Positions 49,106 to 60,835 are shown, counted from the first letter of the stretch. The stretch is 64,000 bases of DNA from Symbiodinium natans (GCA_905221605.1 CAJNDS010002241.1:126501-190500); one strand, 5' to 3'. Translations and numbers: made by a program. Notes: a model not told the origin generated them from the letters alone.

Positions 49106-52028
49106 TTCAAGCTCGCTTCTAACGAACCCCTGACCCCCAAATCCTTGAAAAAAAGCCGGATTTTGGGAACCGTTTGTCTTTAGGGTTTAGGGTTTAGGGT
49201 TTAGGGTTTAGGGTTTAGGGTTTAGGGTCCCAAACAGTCCGGATGTCCTGAATAACCCAGCCAAGTTATCTTTAAAGCGGAGGCCGATACTAAAGCAGGT
49301 GCAACATTACTGGGCACATAGACACCATGAACATATACCCGTTTTAACTGAGAATCCGGTCGCGAGTTTCCATGCCATAATGTTGGGAGAGTCGATGGGC
49401 GGGTGGCTACTTATAGGTCACCTGGCGAGCCCTAAACCCTAATCCCTAAACCCTAAACCCTATACCCTAAACCCTAAAAAAGCTGCTGGAGACTAGCAAG
49501 AACTGGAACGTGAGATGCAGAACCCAGAACCCCAAACCCCAATCCCTATGCCCTGAACCCGAGGGTTCCTGGATTTCTAGCTCCGCGCCCTAAAGGTTGA
49601 GGGTTTAGGCTTACGGGTTTAGGGTTTAGGGTTTGCCAAACCCCAAGCCCTGAACCAAAGCTGCGTATTCAGCAGAGAGAGCGTTCAGGCATGTTCAGAC
49701 CTAGCCACAGAACTATACCGCCTTAGGCTGATAGGGTCGAGGGGTCCTGCTGCTGCGCAGCTTCTCTCTCGCCGCGCCGCGCCTGAGCACAAAGCAATGA
49801 AGGCTATGGGCTCTATATTATGCACGAACGAGAGAAAGGGCTCCAGGAGGGTTTAGGGTTTAGGGTTTAGGGTTTAGGGTTCTACCGCTGGTTGTCCTAG
49901 TACACCCGAAACCGAAAGCCCCTGGTGCTTGTTAGGCCCCAGTCGATAAGATGCCTGCGCCAGCGTGAGCTTTGGGATGCAGCCAGGCACCTGGAACGTT
50001 GGGGTTTCGGGTGTGGGGTCAATGGGTTTTTGTATGTACTTATTCTGCTTCTTCTTCTTATGATGATTCTTCTTCTTATACGTATATGCAGAGAGAGAGA
50101 TATATGTATATAAGGGGGGCGGGGCGGGGGGGGGGTGTGAGTGGGTGGGTTAAGGTAGGTCCAAAAGAATCTACCCTAAACCCTAGACCCTAAATTCCGA
50201 GAAACCACCAGGGCACGAAGCACAGTGCCTTGAGAAGCTTTAATCCTAAATCCTAAACCCCGAGACCCTCAAAGGGATTTGAGGATGCTTCACTGCCTTT
50301 TAAGGAGGGATGTAAAAAGAGGGGTTTGGCAAGCTTAACGCTTATTCTTCGGCGTGTTCTTCCTACGTCTCCCTGGCGGGGGGCCCGGCGGCGGTGGGGG
50401 CATCCCCAAGACATGTTCGTGACTTCCATGTCGGGAACGTTTGATCCAGAGCGAAATCATTCAGCACCTAAACCAGGCTGGCCCTTTAAAACCTTCGGAA
50501 CAGATCCTAAAATCGATCCTCTTGAGCCCGACAAGGTAGTAAAGGAAAATCACGAATGTTTTTCAAAGAACCCACCTAGAAAACCATAAATTTCGAAGTG
50601 TCGGGAACAAGACGCCAGGGGGAGGGGGAGGGGGAGGGGGGGGGGGGCAAGAGCTGTGTGTGCTCTAAGCTACTGGGGCACTTGAGCATGTGTACGATCT
50701 ACGGTTTAGGGTTTAGCGGTGTTGTATCTCAGTGTTTCTGCCATACGGCCGCCTCACTTGTCTTAACGAACCTAAACCCTAAACCCTAAACCCCGAACCC
50801 TGAACCCTGAACCCTGAACCCTGAACCCTAAACCCTAAACCCTAAACCCTAAAGCCAAAGAGGTCTCTCGGTTGCTCTAGCTGCACCAGGTGCACCCTTT
50901 ACCCCGAATTTGGCACCTCCACTCCTGCCAAGGCCGCAGCGCAAGCCTGGAGATACCTTTCGCGAGGTTCTTTGGGGGTTCTTTAGGGGCTACCTAGGGT
51001 TTAGGGTTTAGGGGTTATGGGGACTATATAAGGTGTACATACTGGCTATGTAGGGTTTTTTGGGGAGATTGCTCAGCTTAGGTTTTGGGGCCCCTTTTTA
51101 AGGATACCCAAGGGATATAAGGGCCATGTTAGGAGTATATAAAGGGGAACCTTTAGGCGTACAAGCTTAAAGGTACGAGTCTGAATTTTCTTGAACCTTA
51201 TTCTGTCAGCAGGGCCCGTCCGAAAAAAACCCTTGTTGAACAACACGGATCAAAAAATGGAAGCTATAAAACGCAGGATCCAAGAATTCAACAAGGGATC
51301 AGAAAACGGAATCTAGAAAAAGCGGGATCAACAAATTTAACAAGAATCAGAGCAACTCTGCCTGATTGGACGTGAGAGTAAGCAATGCGAGGGACGCCCT
51401 TAGCAAGGGCTCACGCCGGAAACTTCAAACACTGCAAGCTCAAGTTAGTTTAGGGTTTAGGGTTTAGCGTTTAGGGTTTAGGGTTTAGGGTGTAGGGTTT
51501 AGGGTTTAGGGTCTCCGGGGGGGTTTGCGGGTTTGCGAGTTTACGGGTTAGGGTTGCTTTTGCAGCTCCTTCTCAAGAGCAACGAAGCACAGGAGGGGTG
51601 TAGAGCGAGTGTAAGGTTTAGAGGCTTTATCGGGCCTATAGGGCTTATTGTACGGCCTTCATGATTGGAATAGGGTTTTAGTCATTATTGTATTCCTATA
51701 CCAAAGTCTTCACGACACATCAAAGCCAGGAGTCCCTCTCGCCTAAAACCCTGCACGCCCTCGACCCTACATTAGGGTTTAGGGTTTAGGGTTTAGGGTT
51801 TAGGGTTTAGCCCTCTGAACCTTAAACCAAGAGGCTCGTGGGTTCTTTCTTCTTCCTCCATCCTTCGCCTTGTGCCAGGGCTTGAGGGCTTAGGGTTCTT
51901 AAGGGAGGGGGGTTCAAGGGGGGTAAGTACCTAGGGAACCTTAGGGAAGCTTAGGGAGCCTTAGGGAGTAGTAGGGAACCCCCCTCCCCTAAGAGGGCTT
52001 CGGCCTTACCAAGAGTCACCGAATTATA

Positions 52029-52144
52029 CTAGTCCCAAGAGTAGCCTACGAAAACGAAGGGCGCCCTTTTTGGTTTCAAGCTGCTTTTAAGGGAACCTAA
52101 AGACTTCAAAACAGGGGAATAAGGGCCTACTCTATAGGTCCTAG
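52029..52144. mobile_element. MITE family G, copy 4
   Basis: ACTAGTCCCAAGAGTAGCCT / AGGGCCTACTCTATAGGTCCTAGT-type ends with the family core GGGCGCCCTTTTTGG. Confidence 0.75.
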
Positions 52145-52741
52145 TTTATGCCCTTTACACAGAAGAGGCTTTGGTTCTAGGGATTACCGAAATTCCTTGG
52201 CGCATCTCTGCCGGATCGTCAGTTCAAGCAGCTTGGGAATGGCAGGCTACCGCATGGACGTGGGTTGAATCTGTACCTTGCGGCGTTCTGGTTTAGGGCT
52301 TGGGGCTTAGTTTAGGACTGTCTTTCGGTCCTTCGCAAGGGTTGTGGTCCTCAAAGCACAGTCAAACATCCGGAAGACTCGACGTTCAGGACGAAGCTTC
52401 ATCAATAGGGGCTATGGCCAATGAGAAGGAAGTCCATTTTTGTGTTCATGGGGTTTGCCTAAGGCGGGGGGGGGGGGGGGGGGGGGAAGGCAAATCTGAT
52501 AGGGCACCACTGGAGAACATATAGGATGAATTCCCAAGTACAGCCTGATCTCCAAAACCCTAAACCCCTAAACCTGAACCCTAAATCCTAACCCCAAAAC
52601 CGTAAACCTGAAACCCTAACACCACTTGAGATTTGAGGGGGCTCCAGGTAGAACTAACCGACTGCAGACCAAGGCTGTAATGCTTGTGATCCTTTGTAAC
52701 GCCCTAAGACCTACTTCTTTCTGTAGAGTAAGCTATAGACC

Positions 52742-52827
52742 TTGGGACGTTCCCAGTCCTTAATTAGGTTTTAGTACCCCCGACTATAATCCCTACTAAG
52801 AACTGCCCGAAGAGGGGAACATCCCAA
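52742..52827. mobile_element. MITE family A, copy 4 (short)
   Basis: TTGGGACGTTCCC ... GGGGAACATCCCAA, 86 bp; part of the left arm is missing. Confidence 0.75.
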
Positions 52828-53158
52828 TACAGACCCTTAAGCTTGGGGTTTATGGTAAACTCGGAAACCGATGATCGTCCTGCCTCATTTCCTCTGCTTC
52901 TTGCAGAACCTGACCAGAGAAAAGCTCCGGATTCGGATCACATACTAGCGTTTAGGGTTATGGGTTCGGGGTTTTAAGGTAGTACTTCAGATCCAAATCC
53001 GGGCATATGGATCAAACAAACCAGACAAACACACCTACAGCCCATGCAGTGACAAGCATAGAACCCCAAACCTTGGGGACCCTCAGCCTTAAAACCCTAA
53101 ACCCTAAACCCTAAGCGCTAAACCCTAAACCCTAAACCCTTAAAACTTCAAACCTCCC

Positions 53159-53258
53159 TTGGGATGTTCCCTCTTATACTACAGTAGCAGTCCTTAGTAG
53201 GGATGATAGTACCACCTATTCTGATCCCACATTAAGGACTGTTAGTAATAAGGGCAGT
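53159..53258. mobile_element. MITE family A, copy 5 (right end degraded)
   Basis: TTGGGATGTTCCCTCTTATACT and TTAAGGACTGTTAGTAATAA-type arms; the terminal GGAACATCCCAA is mutated. Confidence 0.7.
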
Positions 53259-53293
53259 CCTCATTGTGTTTAGGGTTTAGGGTTTAGGGTTGT

Positions 53294-53392
53294 GGACCCC
53301 AGCTATATCAGCACTTATAAGTCCCATAAGTCCACTAACAGGTTGTAAGTAGACTGATAATTGTGCAACAAGTACCCATGGATGTCCACGTG
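53294..53392. mobile_element. Degenerate family E-like fold-back
   Basis: The right side (AATTGTGCAACAAGTACCCATG) resembles the family E end AATTGGTTAGCAAGTACCATG. The termini GTGGAC / GTCCAC are weak. Confidence 0.35.
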
Positions 53393-53408
53393 CTTTTGGT
53401 ATGTTACT

Positions 53409-53683
53409 GGGTTACTGCATGATTCAATAGTAATATTACAACACTACTACATTAATACAATGATGGGTTGCTATATGATTATATTCTGAGATCACGACAT
53501 TATTGCATCGGTAGAAGGGGTTCTTTAGCTTCATATTCTAAGGCTTCAACATGATTATCTTGGTACAATTATTGGGTTACTATATGATCATATTCTAAGA
53601 TGACAACATGACTATATTGGCATAATATTTGCGATATTGAATGACTGGATTCCACTATTACAACATATCATCTTCGTATTCTA
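53409..53683 (+). repeat. 55-bp AT-rich satellite, about five units
   Basis: Units at about 53409, 53464, 53519, 53574 and 53629 share TGGGTTACTATATGAT, CATATTCTAAG and ACAACATGA blocks. Divergence is moderate. No ITR inside. Confidence 0.85.
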
Positions 53684-54511
53684 CTATTTCCTAAACCCTG
53701 CAAGCCTACACCGACGCACCCCCTAAACCCCAAACCGGCATACACAGGTCTGGCCATTTAGTGTCTAGAGATTCAGGGTTTTGGGGTTTAGGGTTTTAGG
53801 GTTCAGGGGTTTAGGGTTTTAGAGTTTGGGGATCTGGGTGTTTGGTGCTCAGGGTTGTAAGGTTCCCTCAACCACAACTCCAGTACACAAGCCTCGAACC
53901 TAGACCCTAAACACTAAAACCCTGAACCCTAAACCCTAAACCCTACCTAAACCCTACACCCTACACCCTAAACCCTAAACCCTACTAGTGGGATAAGGGT
54001 GGCCTCTGGATCCATCCTCGGACGCTTTGCCATGCTCATGGATGTACGGCGAACCAGAACCCAAAACCTTCACTTGAAAGCTGGGCGGCGACTGCGGGGC
54101 ACTTGGCTGCGAGGCTTTGCGATTTAGGGTTTAGGGTTTAGGGTTTGTAGGGTTTAGGGTTTTAGGGTTTAGGTTTAGGGTTAATCGAGGGTCTACACAG
54201 TTTAAAGTGGCGTAGAGGGACCTTAGTTAGAAATCAGGAAAATCAGGTACTCCATAAAATCCCTTCATGAAGGGTCATGGAGTCTAAATTAGGGTCCTTT
54301 GTGGGGTGACTCAATAAGGCGGCTCCTAATATCTAGGGAACCCCAAAAGGGACCCTAATCAGAACCCTTAACCCTTAACCCTAAACCCAAAACCCTAAAC
54401 CCAACCCTAAACCCTAAACCCTCCTCACCATATCGTGGGATAAGGGTGGCCAAGTCCCCAGGCCGTCGGGTCTCCTCCTGCAAGTGATGAAGTCGCCAAT
54501 GTGTCTTACAG

Positions 54512-54602
54512 GCTGAGAAGAGAAGAGCGATGCGGGCTGATGCGCTTGGAGCCCAGCATCCTCAAGCGTTTAGACGCGGGGCCCGAAGTCTCGGTCGCCT
54601 GA
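54512..54602 (+). CDS. 3'-terminal exon, plus strand
   Basis: After a pyrimidine-rich TGTCTTACAG the plus frame reads LRREERCGLMRLEPSILKRL then DAGPEVSVA and stops at TGA, with about 69% G/C third positions. It is the clearest plus-strand exon here. Unknown protein. Confidence 0.55.
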
Positions 54603-54793
54603 CATCGCACAGATCCGATCTCATGCCAGTGTTGTCCAGGCTTGGCAGTTGATTGGCTTGTGATATGTGTGCTTTCTGTTTGCACGGCACGACGTTTTAT
54701 GATATACCCTCCACGCTACACCCACATGAACGCCTAATCCGTGTACTCTGAGCGATATTCTTCGGGTTTAGGGTTTAGGGTTTAGGGTTTAGG

Positions 54794-54938
54794 GTCTAGG
54801 CATGGTCCCTTAGCATGCGCCCTTATAAGGGTCCCCCTTACACACGCCGTATCTACCCTATGCACATTCAGGGCCCTTACATCAGAGCCCTTTAACGGAG
54901 GTAAGGGACCATATTAGGGCCCATGAAACTACCCTTAG
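54794..54938. mobile_element. MITE family D, copy 5
   Basis: GGCATGGTCCCTTAGCAT / ATTAGGGCCCATGAAACTACC ends, CCCTTATAAGGG inner palindrome. Confidence 0.8.
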
Positions 54939-55030
54939 CGACAACCTAGGAATAAAAAAGGGTGACCTTTTTGGCTTAAAGGGGCATAGAAGGGAACCTA
55001 ACCCCAAAACAAGGGAATACGGGTCTGGGT
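54939..55030. mobile_element. MITE family G, copy 5
   Basis: ACAACCTAGGAATAAAAAAG, TTTTTGGCTTAAAGGGGC and AAGGGAATACGGGTCTGGG blocks. It abuts MITE D5 with no spacer. Confidence 0.65.
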
Positions 55031-55112
55031 GCTAAACCCTAAATCCAAATAGGCCCTAAACCCAATTCGGAGAGGGCAAGAGTAGACAATTATTGTGTGC
55101 TCATTTGAAGGG

Positions 55113-55173
55113 GTATAAGGAAGGACCCCTAGAAGGGACCCTCAACGCCTATATAATCTCTATGCAAACACAC

Positions 55174-55220
<47 letters not shown>

Positions 55221-55240
55221 CCTTACAGTCCCTAAATACC
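55113..55240. mobile_element. MITE family J, copy 2, and TA microsatellite
   Basis: GAAGGGGTATAAGGAAGGAC continues into GACCCCTAGAAGGGACCCT without interruption, so it serves as the empty-site relative of J1. As in J1, a (TA)n tract and TATATACCTTA follow, so the microsatellite may be part of a larger duplicated unit. Confidence 0.7.
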
Positions 55241-55431
55241 AAACTAGCCCCTAAATTACCCCCCCCCCCCCCCAAGAGCCCCTAAGGTCCCTGAAACGGG
55301 TCCCTCCTTTGGTCGCATAGGTTGAATCCCGCCTAAAACTCGATGCCCCAAACCCTAAATCCTCAACCCCTGAAACACTTCTAGACCCCAAGCCCTAATT
55401 CACCCTAAACCCTAAGCCCCACTTAGTTGCT

Positions 55432-55525
55432 GAGTTCAGACGCCCCAAAAAGTGTACAGCTTCAGTTCAAAAGGGGACTATGGCATCCCAAAACCGTGTA
55501 AAGTGTACTCATTCAGCTACTAAGC
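55432..55525. mobile_element. MITE family M, copy 2
   Basis: CTTAGTTGCTGAGTTCA / TACTCATTCAGCTACTAAG inverted ends, 94 bp, intact relative to M1. Confidence 0.75.
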
Positions 55526-55638
55526 CTAAGCCCGGACCCTAAACCCTTGTAGCCCTAAACCCTAATTAAACCCTAAACCATGAACCCTAAACCCTAAACC
55601 CTAAACCCTAAACCCTAAACCCTAAACCCTAAACCCTA

Positions 55639-55732
55639 TAAGCCCTAAGCCCTAAGCCCTAAGCCCTAAGCCCTAAGCCCTAAGCCCTAAGCCCTAAGCC
55701 CTAAGCCCTAAGCCCTAAGCCCTAAGCCCTAC
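55639..55732 (-). repeat. Homogenised GCCCTAA array
   Basis: About 13 identical AGCCCTA units following normal CCCTAAA units: one variant amplified in register. Confidence 0.97.
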
Positions 55733-55815
55733 CCATCATGGGAGCGTCGCTTTTTCCCTTTCTGGGAGCCGAGGCTTCGTTCGGCTCAGCCCTTCGCACG
55801 CGACCCGTTTGGGTT

Positions 55816-56912
55816 TTGGGGGTTTAGGGGGTTTAGGGGGTTTAGGGGGTTTAGGGGGTTTAGGGTTTAGGGTTTAGGGTTTAGGGTTTAGGGTTTAGGG
55901 TTTAGGGTTTAGGGGGTTTATTGGGGTTTAGGGGGTTTAGGGGGTTTAGGGGGTTAAAAGGGGTTTGGGGGGTTTCGGGGGGTTTAGAGGGTTTCGGGGG
56001 GTTTAGGGGGTTGCGGGGGTTTCGGGGTTTGTGGGAGTTTCGGGGGTTTTAGGGGGGTTTCGGGGGTTTAGGGGGGTTAGGGGGTGGTTCGAGGGGTTTC
56101 GGGGGTTTAGTGGGTTTTTCGGGGGGTTTTGAGGGTTTAGGGGGGTTTTCCGGGTTTTAGAGGGTTTCGAGGGGGTTTCGGGGGGGGGGTTTCGGGGGTT
56201 TAGGGGGTTTAGCGGGTTAGGGTTTATGGGGTTTCGGGGGGTTCGGGGGCTTTCGCGGGGGTTTAGGGGGTGTGTTTCGGGGGGTTTGCGGGTTTCGGGG
56301 TTTCCGGGGTTATTCTTTTAGGGGGGTTTAGGGGTTTTTAGGGTGTTTAGCGGTTTCGGGTTTCGGGGGTTAGGGGGTTTAGGGGGTTTCGGGTTTTAGG
56401 GGGTTTCGGGGGTTTGGATAGGGGGGTTTAGGGATTTAAGGGGTTAGGGGTTAGGTTTAGGGTTTCGGTTTAGGGGGTTAGAGGGGTTTTAAGGGGTTTT
56501 TTCAGGGGTTTCGGGGGTTTTTTCGGGGTTTTGGGGGTTTAGAGGGTTTAGTTTAGGGGGTGGGGGTAAGGGGGTTTAGGGGTTTTTAGGGGTTTAGGAG
56601 GGGGTTTAGGGGGGTTTAGTTTAGGGGGTTAGTGGGTTTAGGGGGTTTAGGGTGTTTAGGGGTTTAGGGGGTTTAAGGGGTTTAGGGGGTTTAGAGGGTT
56701 TAGAGGGGGTTTAGGGGGTTTAGGGGGGTTTAGGGGGTTTAGGGGGTTTTGGGGGTTTAAGGGGTTTAGGGGGTTTTGGGGGTTTAGGGGGTTTAGGGGG
56801 TTTAGGGGGTTTAGGGGGGTTTAGGGGGTTTAGGGGGTTTTGGGGGTTTAAGGGGTTTAGGGGGTTTTGGGGGTTTAGGGGGTTTAGAGGGTTTAGGGGG
56901 TTTAGGGTTTAA
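55816..56912 (+). repeat. 1.1-kb G-rich expanded telomere-like array
   Basis: Long tract of GGGGGTTTA and GGGGGTTTC units, 8-10 bp instead of 7, with almost no C except in TTTCGGGG units. The plus strand is nearly pure G/T/A. Longer-range repeats occur (two near-identical blocks around 56725-56790 and 56815-56880). Confidence 0.96.
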
Positions 56913-57336
56913 GGACTGCACAGCTGCATGTTAGCGAGCTACCAGTAGCACGCAGAGGGGCCTGCTCGGGTTTGGGGTTGGGGGTTTAGGGTTGAGGGCT
57001 TGCAGGAGTTCAGGGTTCAGGGCTTCGGGTGTATCATGGGTCCTCCGTTCAACATCCTACGCTCGACACTGCCAGAAGCCCCGTGAAACAGAACCTGACT
57101 GTCTCAAAAGCGCCCCAAGGTTGGGGGTTGGAGTCTAGGTCATAAAGAAATGAATCAGTTGGGGGGGTGCGCACACAAAGATAGGACGGGCGCCTGCATT
57201 CATCTGGAGAATATTTGGTACGTATTTTGCGGTGCGGCTTGCTCTAGGTTGACCCCAAACCCTAAACCCCAAAACCCTAAACCCTTCAGGCAAAGTGAGT
57301 GGACACTGCGAGCAGTTCAGGGTTAAGGGTTTAGGG

Positions 57337-57430
57337 CTAGTCCTTGAGCCGCCGTGGCAATGCGAAGACACATCGCAGGCAAGCTGAGGCGAATGGCAAT
57401 ACCAACTCAGCCCTCAGCAACGCCAGCATA
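57337..57430 (-). CDS. 3'-terminal exon candidate
   Basis: The minus frame after GGAGCAG reads MLALLRAELVLPFASACLRC then VFALPRRLKD and stops at TAG. About 66% G/C third positions. The plus frame over part of the segment is also open. Confidence 0.45.
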
Positions 57431-58509
57431 CTGCTCCAAACCCTAAACCCCCAACCAAAAAACAATTAATTTACAAACCCTAAGCCTAATCCCTGAACCC
57501 CAAGCCCAACAAACAAGCGGAGAGCTTTGCTCCTCTCATCTCTTGGTTGTGCCCTCTTTGGGCAGGCCCTCGCGTGCCCAGAAAGGGTTTACGGCTTCTG
57601 GAGGGCTGTTGAGGTCTTAAGGAAGACTGCACCAGCTCCAGGGTTACCTCATAAAGCCTCAACCCACACCCTAAGCCCTAAACCCTAAACCCTCCCCTAA
57701 ACCCTCCCCTAAACTCTAACCCCTAAACCCTAAACCCTAAACCCTAGACCCCGAAAACCGAAAACCCTGAACCATCACCCTGCGTGCACCCAAAGCAAAG
57801 CGTCTGACCTTGAAGCCCTAAATGGGATTTTTGTGAGCTGCGTACCAAGGCTTAGAATTTGTGGGGGTTAGGGTTTAGGGATTAGGGTCTGAGTCATATG
57901 GTTCAAGTCTCAGGTATTGGGGAATTGCGGCTTCCTTAGGCACACGTTTGCCCAACATTCACCGATAGGCAGGGCCCTCCTACTGAAGGGGCCCTTGCCT
58001 GGCAGATTGAAATCATTTGCGAAACCTCGTCTGCGGCTTCCGTGTAGCTGAGGGCTCACTCTAAGGGGTTTAGGGTTTAGGGTTTAGGGCATAGGGTTTA
58101 GGGTTTAGGGTTTAGGGAACCCGCAGCCGCCTGGTGCTTTCTCACGTGCGGCTGGTTGCAGGCGTTCATCGGTTCGCCGAAGTTGAGCTGACATGGGCAC
58201 AGCGGAAGGTGAAAGGGGTGCCAACTTTCAGGAAAAAGCTAGGGTTTAGGGTTTAGGGTTTAGGGTTTCGGGTTTAGGGTTTGGGGTTTGGGGTTTAGGG
58301 TTCAGTGTTCAGGGTTTAAGGTTTAGGCTTCAATTGCTTCACCAAATCTTGGAGGAAGCTAGCCAGCTTCAGTTGCTTTGACCATATCTTGGGCGAGGCC
58401 TTCATGTACGCTGGAAAAACCGTTGGGCGATAGCCTGAAACTCTACGAGGTTCAGTCCAAAATCGGAATCCTTGCAGCAAGCGGCGTGGCAATTCATGCA
58501 ACACGCCTA

Positions 58510-58655
58510 CTTGGAGGTTCATGGTACTAACCAATTAACTGTACTTATAACCCCACTTATAATACCCCTAAGGGGCCTTATAAGGGGCTATCCCTATGAT
58601 AAGTAGGGTTATAAGCCCAGTTATAAGTGGTTATGAAGTCTCATGAACCTCCAAG
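58510..58655. mobile_element. MITE family E, copy 4
   Basis: 146 bp; CTTGGAGGTTCATGGTACTA / CATGAACCTCCAAG ends, TA flanks at 58508-58509 and 58656-58657; inner arms around ACTTATAACCCCACTTATAA. Confidence 0.9.
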
Positions 58656-58739
58656 TATGGGTTGCACGAGTACGACAGGATGGATTGAGTGTCACTCCTG
58701 CTTGTGGAACACCGATAGACAAACATGACCAGCTGTGTT

Positions 58740-58855
58740 TCCCTAAACCCTAAACCCTAAACCCTAAACCCTAAACCCTAAACCCTAAACCCTAAACCCT
58801 GAGCCCTAAGCCCTAAGCCCTAAACCCTAAACCAGAAACCCTAAACCCTAAGCAG
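58740..58855 (-). repeat. ITR array with GCCCTAA variants
   Basis: CCCTAAA units with three GCCCTAA units in the middle. Confidence 0.95.
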
Positions 58856-59092
58856 CAGATCGGTAGACATGCAGCGATGGACAGGCACGGCCGAACCTGC
58901 CTCCGAAAACAAAAGCCAAAAACCCTGACGACCTAACCCAAAGCCTAAACCCTTTATACAAGGAGGGCCCCCCCCCCCCGCCCCTAGATATAAGTAGAGC
59001 TATCAGGGCCTTAAGTTGGGCTATAGTTTTCCTAACCTAGGTTGTAAGACCCTTAACTTTTGTTAATATACGGGGCCCTCAACCTCATTCTT

Positions 59093-59243
59093 GGGGTAGT
59101 TACATGGTCCCTAAATATGGACCTTTACAAGGGGACCCCTGACATACCCCCTTATGTACCCTATGCAACCCAAGGGCCCATATATCAGAACCCTTTAAAG
59201 GAGACAAGGGGCCACATTAAGAGCCCATGTAACTATCCTAAGG
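59093..59243. mobile_element. MITE family D, copy 6
   Basis: GGTAGTTACATGGTCCCTAA / TTAAGAGCCCATGTAACTAT ends; 151 bp, the longest family D copy. Confidence 0.85.
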
Positions 59244-59401
59244 CCCTAGGCCCTAAACCCTAAACCCTAAACCCTAAACCCTAAACCCTAAGATCCTTGC
59301 AAAACGCCAGCGCTAGGGTTCGGCGACAGGCCTGTGCATGTTACACCGAGGCGTCCGGCCAGATTTCGAGTTGCGCCTCCCCAGGACCTGGCAGCGCTCT
59401 T

Positions 59402-59582
59402 GCAGGGGCTTGAGGGGCTTGAGGGGCTTGAGGGGTTTTTGAGGGTTTTTGAGGGGTTTGAGGGGCTTGAGGGGTTTTTGAGGGGTTTGAGGGGTTTGAG
59501 GGGTTTGAGGGTTTTTGAGGGTTTTTGAGGGGTTTTTGAGGGGTTTGAGGGGTTTGAGGGGTTTAGGGTTTGAGGGGTTTAG
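59402..59582 (+). repeat. GAGGGGTTT / GAGGGGCTT variant array
   Basis: About 18 units of 9-10 bp (TTGAGGGGT, TTTTTGAGGGG), ending in TTTAGGG-like units. The Leu/Glu/Gly-repeat frame here is an artefact. Confidence 0.95.
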
Positions 59583-60835
59583 GGTTGTTTAGGGTGCGGG
59601 GCTTGCTATTTTGCAAGTGTAGTGGCCTTTTGCTGCTGCAATGACCTGCTCTTATTGAGCTGGGTTGAGGGCTTTAGGGTCTAGGGTTCAGGGTTTAGGG
59701 TCTAGGGGGTGTCTAGAGCGTAGGGTTTGTTATTTTGGGGGGCGAGGGTTTAGGGTCTATGGGCTTGGCGTCTAGGGTTTGGGGTGTTGCAGGTTTCAGC
59801 TTCAGATTTTCGATTGCGAAGTTGAAGGTCTACCCGAGGCACGACTTGAGGTTTAAGGTTTTGGGGCTTAGGGTTGTAAGGGGTGTTTCAAAAATATGGC
59901 CCATGTTGCCACAGCAGGGGTTTGAGTAGAAAATGGTATATGATCTAAAGGTTTGGTTGATGTAGGTGCTAATTACCTCTCAGCAATGGGAGAGGACAGG
60001 GACATTTGCAGGTGAACGATGCAAACGTGCTGTCTTCGTTTCCAGTGAGTGTAAGGGCCGACTTAACTTGTGGTGTAGCTTGCAAAAGATCTAGAGAGAC
60101 AATGGCTGACCCTAAACCCTAAACCCTAAACCCGAAACCCTAAACCCACGTAGCCCTAAAATGGATTGCCTGGAGGGTAAGCCCACTTGGCAGCCAACTC
60201 AGTCGACCGCCCTGGGCCTCCCTCACAGGATCTCGACCAGAGCCCGCCTACCCCAAAAGACAATTGAGAATATTTTAAGCCCCTAAACCCTAAACCCTAA
60301 ACCCTAAACCCTAAACCCTAAACCCTAAACCCTAAACCCAGAGGGATTTTGGACTTGGGCATGATCAACCAGACTGTATAGGGCTTTCGATGGAGCTCCT
60401 TCGGCTCAAAAAGGCCAAAACAGCTGTTTAGGGTTTAGGGTTTAGGGTTTAGGGTTTAGGGCTTAGGTGTATGGCTTTAAGCTGCGGCACCAACACTCTC
60501 AAATAGGTGTCCGTTTGCAGCCTTAGTGGGGAGCTAGCCCTTGAGCCCCCCAACCTCAAACCCCAAACCTCCAGAAGCCTCAGCCCCTAAACCCTAAACT
60601 TCCAAACCCCCAGCAGTCGCCAAAAAAGCGCTCGTGTGAGAGTTGAGGGATGGGTTTAGGGTTTGGGTTTTGGGGTTCAGGGTTTAGGGGTTTAGGGGTA
60701 CAGAATCCTATGACGCACACGCCTAAACCCCATAAGCCCGAAACCCTACAAGCAGGCCTGGAAGGGTCCGGCTCTTGGCGCCTCGAGATAAACCCCCCAA
60801 ACCTCTAACTCGCTAAACCCCAGCACTCTGGTAGG

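Noticed and set aside
48716-49183. 155-codon plus-strand ORF as a gene
   Set aside because: It crosses two diverged 265-bp tandem units that are not in a shared frame throughout, and codon bias is absent.
59334-59528. Leu/Glu/Gly-repeat ORF
   Set aside because: It is the translation of the GAGGGGCTT/GAGGGGTTT variant telomeric array.
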